NCBI GenBank assembly: GCA_949297565.1
Contig: CASFUI010000231.1
Location: 1-5,128 of the forward strand
Source: an uncultured Eubacteriales bacterium
GTDB taxonomy: Bacteria; Bacillota; Clostridia; Lachnospirales; Lachnospiraceae
Length of the DNA stretch: 5,128 bases
Direction of reading: 5' to 3'
The position numbers were made by a program, and so were the translations under genes. Positions 1-5,128 of the stretch are shown here, piece after piece. The notes under the pieces are model-generated. The model was given only the letters and a program-made list of their open reading frames with translations, had not been told where the DNA came from and made no database searches. Each line of letters begins with the position of its first letter. Position 1 is the stretch's first letter.

Positions 1-501
1 ACCGCAACAACCGACAGGCATGCCAGAACTGTGCTTGATTTAATGAATGTACGGCGGAAGGATTTATTCCCGGTGGGGCGGCTTGATAAGGATACAGAGG
101 GACTTCTGCTTATTACAAATGACGGAGCTCTCGCTCACAGTCTTTTGTCTCCCAAAAAGCATGTGGACAAGGTCTATTATGCGAAAGTATCCGGAATAAT
201 AAGAGAAGATACCGTTAAGGCATTTTCGGACGGACTTAAAGTTGATGATGATTTTACCGCTATGCCTGCGGTTTTGGAAATTATAGAATACGATGAAAAA
301 AATAATCTTACTGAAGTAAATGTAACAATACGCGAAGGAAAATTTCATCAGATAAAAAGAATGTTCGAGTCGGTAGGAAGCGAGGTCGTTTATCTGAAAC
401 GGCTTTCAATGGGAACGCTTCAGCTCGACGAGGCTTTGGAAGCGGGCGAGTACCGTGAGCTTACATCTTCGGAGCTTGAGGCTTTGAAAAATATTAATTG
501 A
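1..501 (+). CDS. rsuA: 16S rRNA pseudouridine(516) synthase, RsuA type (5' end missing)
   Basis: This is the C-terminal 166 codons of an RsuA/RluB/RluE-family pseudouridine synthase, which isomerises a uridine in rRNA to pseudouridine. The RsuA subgroup modifies U516 of 16S rRNA before or during small-subunit assembly. The family signature GRLDKDTEG is at bases 79-105, and its Asp (codon 85-87) is the catalytic nucleophile. Further family blocks are LLLITNDG, LSPKKHVDK, the EGKFHQIKRMF segment near bases 334-366, and a closing GEYRELTSSEL. The LSPKKHVDK and HQIKRMF blocks and the tail resemble E. coli RsuA, which is why I prefer RsuA over RluB. The window edge removes about 70 residues, including the N-terminal S4 RNA-binding domain; the frame is open to base 1, so the GTG at 31 is internal. 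The stop is TGA at 499-501. The next long gene begins 68 bases downstream on the same strand, so co-transcription is plausible. The exact target is inferred from similarity. Confidence 0.88.
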   Translation, partial: TATTDRHARTVLDLMNVRRKDLFPVGRLDKDTEGLLLITNDGALAHSLLSPKKHVDKVYYAKVSGIIREDTVKAFSDGLKVDDDFTAMPAVLEIIEYDEKNNLTEVNVTIREGKFHQIKRMFESVGSEVVYLKRLSMGTLQLDEALEAGEYRELTSSELEALKNIN

Positions 502-502
502 A

Positions 503-507
503 AAGGA
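503..507 (+). promoter_or_regulatory. Shine-Dalgarno-like AAGGA just after rsuA
   Basis: AAGGA sits immediately after the rsuA stop. It is 5 bases before a TTG (513) in the ygiQ frame and 9 bases before an ATG (517) that opens a 12-codon ORF in another frame. It is a better site than the GGA at 560-562 that precedes the ygiQ start I prefer (570). It therefore argues either for a longer YgiQ starting at 513 or for translation of the small ORF. Confidence 0.4.
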
Positions 508-516
508 TATATTTGA

Positions 517-555
517 ATGTTAAATGCTTTGTGTATTACAGGGCATGCGGCATAA
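517..555 (+). CDS. possible 12-codon leader ORF before ygiQ
   Basis: An ATG at 517 opens a reading frame of 12 codons (MLNALCITGHAA) ending in TAA at 553-555, 14 bases before the ygiQ ATG. It has a good AAGGA at 9-base spacing. The peptide has no run of one amino acid that would suggest a classical attenuator, and no domain can be recognised in so short a product. It spans most of a weak inverted repeat (519-559), so ribosomes translating it would open that structure. ORFs this short arise easily by chance, and I list it only because of its ribosome binding site and position. It could instead be an artefact of a longer YgiQ reading frame, which also covers these bases. Confidence 0.2.
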   Translation: MLNALCITGHAA

Positions 556-559
556 TAAC
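519..559 (+). promoter_or_regulatory. imperfect inverted repeat upstream of ygiQ
   Basis: GTTA (519-522) and ATGC (524-527) can pair with TAAC (556-559) and GCAT (550-553). This gives an eight-base-pair stem interrupted by a 1x2 internal loop, closing a loop of about 22 bases. The 3' arm ends directly before the GGA (560-562) that precedes the ygiQ ATG. The pairing is mostly A-U and likely weak, and no T-run follows, so it is not a terminator. A role in translation is inference only. Confidence 0.25.
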
Positions 560-569
560 GGATAAAAAT

Positions 570-2501
570 ATGGTAAATGATTTTCTTCCTGTCAGCCGGT
601 CGGATATGGAAAAAAGAGGCTGGGAACAGTGTGATTTTGTATATATTACCGGGGATGCCTATGTTGACCATTCCTCCTTCGGGCATGCAATTATAAGCAG
701 AGTGCTTGAGGCGTTTGGATATAAGGTCGGTATTATAGCGCAGCCTGACTGGAAAGATAAGAACAGTGTCACAGTGCTTGGGAGGCCGCGGCTCGGTTTC
801 CTTGTGACATCCGGAAATATGGATTCAATGGTCAACCACTACACAGTAAACAAAAAACGCCGCCATTCGGATGCGTACTCGCCGGGCGGGATAATCGGAA
901 AGCGTCCCGACTATGCTGTTGTTGTGTACTGCAACCTGATCAAACAGGCATATAAGGACTGCCCTATAATTATAGGGGGGATTGAGGCGTCGCTGCGCCG
1001 TCTTGCGCATTATGATTACTGGTCAGATAAAATAAAGCATTCTGTTCTCATAGATTCAGGCGCAGACCTGCTTTTATACGGTATGGGGGAGCGCTCTGTA
1101 GTTGAGGTGGCTGACGCCTTAGACAGCGGAATTGATGTTTCTGATATAACATATGTAAAGGGGACGGTTTATAGGGCAAAGAATACTGAAAATCTATATG
1201 ACTTTATAACCTTACCCGATTACGAGAAAGTTTCCTCTGACAAGCTTGAATATGCAAAGAGCTTTAAGATACAGCATGAAAATACTGATGCTTTTACCGC
1301 GAAGACGCTTGTCGAAAAATACAAGGAAAAATGTTACATAGTACAGAACCCTCCGGCTCTTCCGCTTACTACAACTCAGATGGATGATGTCTATGCTCTT
1401 CCGTATATGAGGGCATATCATCCGATGTATGAAAAAATGGGAGGCATCCCGGCGCTGTCAGAAATTAAATTCAGTATTACAAGCAACCGTGGGTGTTTCG
1501 GAGGATGCTCTTTCTGTGCCCTGACCTTTCATCAGGGAAGAATTGTACAGACAAGGAGTCATGAGTCAATAGTCGCTGAGGCTGTTTTGATGACTAAGGA
1601 TAAAGATTTTAAGGGATATATTCACGATGTAGGAGGTCCTACGGCAAACTTCAGACATCCGTCATGCAAAAAGCAGCTCACAAAGGGAGTTTGCACAAAC
1701 CGTCAGTGTCTGTATCCGTCACCGTGTAAAAATCTTACGGTTGACCACAGGGATTATATAAGCCTTCTGAGAAAGCTAAGGAATATCGATGGTGTTAAAA
1801 AGGTATTTATCCGTTCAGGAATACGTTTTGACTATTGTATGGCAGACCGCGACGATTTGTTTTTGTCTGAACTGTGCAAATATCATATAAGCGGACAGCT
1901 CAGAGTCGCTCCTGAACATATAAGCGATAATGTGCTGAAATATATGGGAAAACCATCAAACGGAGTTTATCAGTCATTTATTAAAAGATACCAGAGAATA
2001 AACGCAAAGACAGGAAAGGAACAGTTCATTGTTCCGTATCTTATGTCGTCGCATCCCGGCTCGACAATGAAAGAAGCGATTGAGCTTGCCGAATATATTC
2101 GTGATTTGGGATATATGCCTGAGCAGGTGCAGGATTTTTACCCGACACCTTCGACACTCTCGACATGCATGTATTATACTGGCGTTGACCCGAGGACAAT
2201 GCAGCCTGTGTACACGCCTGTGTCACCGCATGAGAAGGCTATGCAGCGGGCGCTTATCCAGTACAAAAAGCCGGAGAATTATGATTTGGTAAAGGAAGCA
2301 CTTATAAAATACGGGCGTACCGACCTTATAGGCTTTGATAAAAAATGTCTTATACCGCCGAGGAAGCTTAAGAGCTCAGCTGCTCATGCTAAGACGCAGC
2401 AAGTGAAGAGACATAAGATTAACACTTCCCGCAATAAAATACAGCGGACAGGAAACGGCAGAAAGGATAATAACATCAATGGAAAAAAGAAAAAAAGGTG
2501 A
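570..2501 (+). CDS. ygiQ: YgiQ family radical SAM protein (UPF0313)
   Basis: This is a 643-residue radical SAM enzyme of the YgiQ/UPF0313 family, whose substrate is not established. Three cysteines at residues 309, 313 and 316 (CFGGCSFC) form the CxxxCxxC motif that binds the 4Fe-4S cluster used to cleave S-adenosylmethionine. Other family blocks are the N-terminal KRGWEQCDFVYITGDAYVDH, GGIEASLRR at 136-144, HDVGGPTANF followed by a second Cys-rich stretch (bases about 1626-1735), and QVQDFYPTPSTLST in the C-terminal part. The frame is open back to TTG 498, and a TTG at 513 has a better ribosome binding site. I chose ATG 570 because homologues as I know them begin a few residues before FLPVSRSDM; the longer version would add 19-24 residues with no family character. 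The last 42 or so residues are hydrophilic and very rich in Lys, Arg and Asn. The gene overlaps the next by 23 bases, suggesting translational coupling. It is probably cytoplasmic. Confidence 0.93.
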   Translation: MVNDFLPVSRSDMEKRGWEQCDFVYITGDAYVDHSSFGHAIISRVLEAFGYKVGIIAQPDWKDKNSVTVLGRPRLGFLVTSGNMDSMVNHYTVNKKRRHSDAYSPGGIIGKRPDYAVVVYCNLIKQAYKDCPIIIGGIEASLRRLAHYDYWSDKIKHSVLIDSGADLLLYGMGERSVVEVADALDSGIDVSDITYVKGTVYRAKNTENLYDFITLPDYEKVSSDKLEYAKSFKIQHENTDAFTAKTLVEKYKEKCYIVQNPPALPLTTTQMDDVYALPYMRAYHPMYEKMGGIPALSEIKFSITSNRGCFGGCSFCALTFHQGRIVQTRSHESIVAEAVLMTKDKDFKGYIHDVGGPTANFRHPSCKKQLTKGVCTNRQCLYPSPCKNLTVDHRDYISLLRKLRNIDGVKKVFIRSGIRFDYCMADRDDLFLSELCKYHISGQLRVAPEHISDNVLKYMGKPSNGVYQSFIKRYQRINAKTGKEQFIVPYLMSSHPGSTMKEAIELAEYIRDLGYMPEQVQDFYPTPSTLSTCMYYTGVDPRTMQPVYTPVSPHEKAMQRALIQYKKPENYDLVKEALIKYGRTDLIGFDKKCLIPPRKLKSSAAHAKTQQVKRHKINTSRNKIQRTGNGRKDNNINGKKKKR

Positions 2502-3141
2502 TTTCGGCTATTTGAGATACCGAAAAAAAATAAATCTTATAAAAACTATTGCTGCATTTGCGGTTGTTGCAGCAGTTCTCATTATCGGGCTTGTAGTTTA
2601 TAAGACGCGGGCAAATGCATTTACCGTTGCCGCTATTGTTCTCGTTCTGCCTGCGGCAAAAATGGCTGTCGGGTATTTTGTGGTAATGCCGCACAATCCG
2701 GCGTCAGAAGATTTAAAGTCAAAGCTTGAGGCTGAGTCCGGAGGGCTTGGACTATATTATGACCTGATATTTTCCAACAGTAAAAAACCGATAGGAACTC
2801 AGGCGGTTGCTGTTTCTGAGACGGCAGTAATAGCGCTTTCAGATGAGAAGAAGGCGGATAAAAAACTTTTTGAGACAAGCCTTAAAGAATTTATGCAGAA
2901 TGACGGACGTAAAGTTAATGTTACGCTGTATTTTGACGAAAAGCAGTTCATTGCAAGGGCAAAAAAACTTTCGGATAGTCTGGCGTGCTCAGATGAGAGC
3001 GGCAAAAAAGAAAAAAACGGCGATAATAAGGAAAATGTAAATGATAAGAGTTCATATGATAAAAACTCTGACGGAACGCGCAGCGCTGACAATATGACTA
3101 TTCAAAAAAACGCGCGTTCACTGCTTGGCATGTGTCTGTAA
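2479..3141 (+). CDS. uncharacterised protein with two membrane segments and a charged tail
   Basis: I cannot name a function for this 220-residue protein; I have an impression that similar proteins occur beside ygiQ in Lachnospiraceae, but cannot verify it. A very basic N-terminus (MEKRKKG, then RYRKK) precedes two hydrophobic segments at about residues 20-41 and 47-70, joined by a short KTRANA loop. A hydrophilic domain follows (about 75-168) with predicted alternating strands and helices. Residues about 171-205 are low-complexity, rich in Lys, Asp, Asn and Ser, and a short hydrophobic end (SLLGMCL) closes the protein. The positive-inside rule suggests an N-in, C-in hairpin in the membrane, with the C-terminal domain in the cytoplasm. 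There is no signal peptidase site or lipobox. The ATG at 2479 lies inside the 3' end of ygiQ, with GAAAGGA at 2461-2467 as ribosome binding site, so expression is probably coupled. The pseudouridine synthase gene starts 36 bases after its stop. That it is a real gene is well supported by frame, overlap and membrane character; its role is unknown. Confidence 0.8.
   Translation: MEKRKKGDFGYLRYRKKINLIKTIAAFAVVAAVLIIGLVVYKTRANAFTVAAIVLVLPAAKMAVGYFVVMPHNPASEDLKSKLEAESGGLGLYYDLIFSNSKKPIGTQAVAVSETAVIALSDEKKADKKLFETSLKEFMQNDGRKVNVTLYFDEKQFIARAKKLSDSLACSDESGKKEKNGDNKENVNDKSSYDKNSDGTRSADNMTIQKNARSLLGMCL
3074..3119 (+). repeat. 8-bp perfect inverted repeat inside the membrane-protein gene
   Basis: GAACGCGC (3074-3081) is the exact reverse complement of GCGCGTTC (3112-3119), with 30 bases between. 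The inner side of the first arm runs into a CAGCGCTG palindrome at 3081-3088. The arms are GC-rich within an otherwise A-rich, low-complexity coding stretch. A run of six T occurs at 3151-3156, but more than 30 bases beyond the second arm, too far for a standard intrinsic terminator. It may be chance. Confidence 0.35.
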
Positions 3142-3156
3142 TCCGAATTATTTTTT

Positions 3157-3164
3157 AGAAGGGA
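3157..3164 (+). promoter_or_regulatory. distant ribosome binding site AGAAGGGA
   Basis: This is the only purine-rich site before the pseudouridine synthase ATG at 3178. It lies about 13-15 bases upstream, longer than the usual 5-10, with a T-rich spacer. An in-frame TGA at 3169-3171 rules out a start further upstream, so the ATG at 3178 is the first possible one. Confidence 0.5.
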
Positions 3165-3177
3165 AACCTGATTTTTT

Positions 3178-4203
3178 ATGAAAGAACTTGTTGTAAGCCC
3201 GCTGGAAGCAGGACAGAGGTTTGACAAATATCTTATAAAATGTATGCCAAATGCTTCCAAAAGTTTTTTGTATAAGATGCTACGAAAGAAAAATATTTTA
3301 TTGAACGGAAAAAAAGCTGACGGCAGTGAAAAAATTGCGTCAGGAGATTGTGTGAAAGTTTTTTTTTCAGATGAAACTTTTGAAAAATTTACGGGAAAAC
3401 CGGACAGTTTAAATGCAAAAAAATATGTGAAGGAGCTTTCGACGATCAAGCTTTCGGTGTTATATGAAAATGATGATTTTCTCGCGGTGAATAAACCGTC
3501 AGGAATGCTCTCACAAAAAGCGGATAAAAACGATGTATCCTTAGTTGAGTATATAGAGAGATATTTGCTGGACAAAGGTCATTACAACACAGCTTCGGCA
3601 TATAAACCCGGTATATGCAACCGTCTCGACCGCAACACCAGCGGAATAGTTGTGGCCGGAAAATCAGTTGCCGGGCTTCAGAGGATGTCGCAGGCATTCC
3701 GTGACAGAACAATAGCAAAATACTATATATGTATTGTAAAGGGAAAGGTGACAGAAAGAAATTTAATAAATGGATATTTATACAAAGATAAGGTTTCAAA
3801 TAAGGTTACGGTTTTTGGCGGTGTAAGCGATATTAATGACAATAAAAAATACTCTGAAATTGAGACCGAATATGTTCCTGTGTGCGGAAATGACCATATA
3901 ACGCTTTTAAAGGTGCATCTTATCACGGGAAAAACACATCAGATACGCGCCCATCTTGCTTATACAGGACATCCTATTGCGGGCGATGAAAAATACGGAG
4001 ATTTAGAATTAAATAAATATTTCAGAAAAAAATACAATATTACCAGCCAGATGCTTCATGCTTTTGAGCTGAATATTCCGCAGGACGGGAAAGACGGACA
4101 GCTTTGTATAAAAACGCCTGTGCCGCAAGAGTTTATCGATGTTTTAAAGGGAGAAAAATTATGGGCACCTGGAATTCCAGAGGACTTAGAGGCTCTGCAT
4201 TAG
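3178..4203 (+). CDS. RluA-family (RluC/RluD-like) rRNA pseudouridine synthase
   Basis: This 341-residue enzyme converts uridine to pseudouridine, most likely in 23S rRNA; the modified position cannot be read from the sequence. An N-terminal S4 RNA-binding domain covers about residues 12-60 (RFDKYLIK through the KNILLNGKKA turn). The catalytic domain starts near 92, with VNKPSGM at 104-110. The signature NRLDRNTSG is at 148-156 with catalytic Asp151; Asn in place of the usual His before RLD occurs in clostridial members as I recall. The third conserved block is LITGKTHQIRAHL at 248-260, followed by the GHPIAGDEKYGD segment. Length fits the family. The last dozen residues (from APGIPED on) look like an extension beyond the usual end and are encoded where recU begins: the two genes overlap by 43 bases in different frames. 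Upstream, the gap to the membrane-protein gene is 36 bases. Probably part of the ygiQ-recU transcript. Confidence 0.92.
   Translation: MKELVVSPLEAGQRFDKYLIKCMPNASKSFLYKMLRKKNILLNGKKADGSEKIASGDCVKVFFSDETFEKFTGKPDSLNAKKYVKELSTIKLSVLYENDDFLAVNKPSGMLSQKADKNDVSLVEYIERYLLDKGHYNTASAYKPGICNRLDRNTSGIVVAGKSVAGLQRMSQAFRDRTIAKYYICIVKGKVTERNLINGYLYKDKVSNKVTVFGGVSDINDNKKYSEIETEYVPVCGNDHITLLKVHLITGKTHQIRAHLAYTGHPIAGDEKYGDLELNKYFRKKYNITSQMLHAFELNIPQDGKDGQLCIKTPVPQEFIDVLKGEKLWAPGIPEDLEALH
4146..4153 (+). promoter_or_regulatory. strong ribosome binding site AAAGGGAG for recU
   Basis: AAAGGGAG lies 7 bases before the ATG at 4161, inside the end of the pseudouridine synthase gene. It fixes the recU start at 4161 rather than at an in-frame TTG at 4104, which would add 19 residues (beginning YKNACAARV) with no family character. 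Confidence 0.75.
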
Positions 4204-4691
4204 AGGATTTTATAAATTTAAGCAATGAAAAATATCACGCGTCGGGTCTTGGACTTATTCAGAAAATACCTACTCCGATAAAGCCTATTCATATTGATAA
4301 GGATACGCGGCATATTACGCTTGCATATTTTGACCAGAAAAGTACAGTGGACTATATAGGGGTAGTTCAGGGAATTCCTGTGTGTTTTGATGCAAAAGAA
4401 ACAGCCGTTGATACGTTTCCGCTTCAGAACATTCATCCCCACCAGATAAAATTCATGTCTGATTTCGAGAAACAGCAGGGAATAGCGTTTATTATTTTGT
4501 ATTTTTCTTCCAGAGATGAGTTTTATTATATACCGTATTGTGATATAATAAATTTTTGGGACAGGGGGCAGAATGGAGGAAGAAAGAGCTTCACATATGA
4601 TGAGGTGGATAAAAATTATCAGATACACAGCTCAAAAGGAGTGCTGGTGCACTATCTTGAAGCGCTGCAGAGGGATATAATGTCCAGATAA
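4161..4691 (+). CDS. recU: Holliday junction resolvase RecU
   Basis: RecU is a homodimeric PD-(D/E)XK nuclease that cuts Holliday junctions during recombinational repair and chromosome segregation in Firmicutes, the counterpart of RuvC. This copy has 176 residues. It opens with the conserved NSRG block (residues 5-8), then KIPTPI (35-40). The stalk region (about 42-60) leads into DYIG, where Asp64 is the first metal ligand, and FDAKE follows at 76-80, giving Asp77 and Lys79 of the D-x-K active site. Bacillus subtilis has Glu at the Asp77 position; both acids are acceptable in this fold. FPLQNIHPHQ (86-95) and GGRKSFTYDE (139-148) are also family blocks. The N-terminus lacks the roughly 30-residue extension of the B. 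subtilis protein. In B. subtilis recU is paired with the ponA penicillin-binding protein gene; here it overlaps a pseudouridine synthase gene by 43 bases instead. The start at 4161 has an excellent ribosome binding site. Confidence 0.95.
   Translation: MGTWNSRGLRGSALEDFINLSNEKYHASGLGLIQKIPTPIKPIHIDKDTRHITLAYFDQKSTVDYIGVVQGIPVCFDAKETAVDTFPLQNIHPHQIKFMSDFEKQQGIAFIILYFSSRDEFYYIPYCDIINFWDRGQNGGRKSFTYDEVDKNYQIHSSKGVLVHYLEALQRDIMSR
4676..4681 (+). promoter_or_regulatory. possible -10 box (TATAAT) before the PAS gene
   Basis: A consensus TATAAT lies at the very end of recU, about 100 bases before the PAS gene ATG. No good -35 hexamer is found at 16-18 bases upstream (the best TTGAAG, at 4657-4662, is only 13 bases away), and there is no extended TG motif. 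A second candidate, TATAAA at 4732-4737, also lacks a -35 match. The 90-base gap at 4692-4781 holds no clear terminator hairpin. A separate promoter here is possible but weakly supported. Confidence 0.2.
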
Positions 4692-4781
4692 AATATATGT
4701 GAGTCATAGAAATCCTGAGAATTTATGCGGGTATAAAGACATCGGCGCGCAGAAGTAAAGAGAGAGGAACGGAGAGGTTTT

Positions 4782-5128
4782 ATGGAAAAAAACATTATAG
4801 AAAAATATGAGCTGATTGACGGTCATGCAATTATCGACACTAATTATAACATTATTACGGCGAATGAAGAGATGTACCGTTTTATAGGAATTTCAACTGT
4901 CAATTCTATAATGGAATCCATACATCAGGTTGATTTGGACGATTTTATTGATGTGGCGCACCACTTGAGAGAGGGGCAGGAGACGGATATGGTTCTGAGA
5001 ATGAGGCGCTCCGATAATTCATACCGCTGGATTCTCCTTCACATTGCACGGTTTCAGTTTAAATCGACCAGCAATGCTTTTGAATATTTTGAATTATCGG
5101 CATCAGATATTCTTGCGCTGCATAAGCA
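4782..5128 (+). CDS. PAS-like sensor domain of a signalling protein (3' end missing)
   Basis: An open frame of 115 codons runs off the right edge from an ATG at 4782, preceded by GGAGAGG at 4771-4777 with a short 4-base spacer. Residues about 11-95 look like a PAS domain: an opening strand (HAIIDTNYNIITANEEM, near 15-31), then YRFIG, a helical middle with VDLDDFIDVAHHL, and closing strands with MRMRR-like VLRMRRSDNSYRWILLHI. The pattern of charged residues followed by YRW and a hydrophobic strand is typical of PAS_3-type folds. No signal peptide or membrane segment is visible, so the sensor is cytoplasmic. In Clostridia such N-terminal domains commonly precede GGDEF/EAL cyclic-di-GMP domains or a histidine kinase, but the output domain lies outside the window and cannot be named. 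The 90-base gap from recU suggests either read-through or its own promoter. Identification rests on fold pattern, not on an invariant motif. Confidence 0.65.
   Translation, partial: MEKNIIEKYELIDGHAIIDTNYNIITANEEMYRFIGISTVNSIMESIHQVDLDDFIDVAHHLREGQETDMVLRMRRSDNSYRWILLHIARFQFKSTSNAFEYFELSASDILALHK

Noticed and set aside
3142..3177. T-run (3151-3156) after the membrane-protein gene as an intrinsic terminator
   Set aside because: No stem directly precedes the T-run; the nearest inverted repeat ends at 3119, and the run is followed at once by the ribosome binding site of the next gene.
3102..3575. Antisense open frame of 157 codons opposite the membrane-protein/pseudouridine-synthase junction
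   Set aside because: It is the shadow of a well-supported + strand gene, has a Phe/Ser-rich composition typical of the reverse of Lys-rich coding, and shows no family motif.
4104..4160. Upstream TTG start for RecU adding 19 residues
   Set aside because: The ATG at 4161 has a strong ribosome binding site and begins exactly at the family N-terminus (GTWNSRG), while the extension has no family character.
4541..4549. Extended -10 promoter motif TGATATAAT inside recU
   Set aside because: It matches the consensus but has no -35 hexamer, lies in AT-rich coding sequence where such matches are expected, and is about 230 bases from the next start.
4218..4628. Antisense open frame of 136 codons opposite recU
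   Set aside because: It lies wholly within recU on the opposite strand, and its Ile/Arg/Lys-rich product has no recognisable domain.
1..5128. CRISPR arrays, tRNA or rRNA genes, insertion sequences, attachment sites and riboswitches
   Set aside because: Reading the window by eye showed no regularly spaced direct repeats, transposase or integrase motifs, cloverleaf-like sequence or recognisable aptamer core; intergenic space totals under 200 bases.

Overview
The window reads as ordinary chromosome of an anaerobic Firmicute of class Clostridia, most likely Lachnospiraceae or a near relative. The basis is the moderately AT-rich composition, AG-rich ribosome binding sites, a RecU-type Holliday junction resolvase (a Firmicutes/Mollicutes enzyme), and protein sequences resembling clostridial family members as I remember them. 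The genus cannot be fixed by eye. Every convincing gene is on the + strand.

Layout: (1) 1-501, the 3' part of a 16S rRNA pseudouridine-516 synthase of the RsuA type, cut by the left edge. (2) A 68-base gap with a strong Shine-Dalgarno-like site, a 12-codon ORF and a weak inverted repeat. (3) 570-2501, a YgiQ-type radical SAM protein (UPF0313). (4) 2479-3141, an uncharacterised protein with two membrane segments, overlapping ygiQ by 23 bases. (5) 3178-4203, an RluA-family (RluC/RluD-like) pseudouridine synthase with an S4 domain. (6) 4161-4691, recU, overlapping the previous gene by 43 bases. (7) A 90-base gap. (8) 4782-5128, the N-terminal part of a PAS-type signalling protein, cut by the right edge.

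The overlaps and short gaps from ygiQ through recU suggest one transcript, perhaps including rsuA. It would combine rRNA modification (two pseudouridine synthases), an Fe-S radical SAM enzyme of unknown substrate, a membrane protein of unknown role, and recombination or chromosome-segregation work (RecU). I see no clear intrinsic terminator, so the PAS gene could be read through from recU or have its own promoter.

I found no mobile element, CRISPR array, tRNA, rRNA or defence system, and no convincing new biological system. The points worth a second look are modest: the leader-like structure before ygiQ, the A-rich ygiQ/membrane-protein overlap, the unknown membrane protein, and the overlap that makes the pseudouridine synthase tail share bases with the conserved RecU N-terminus.
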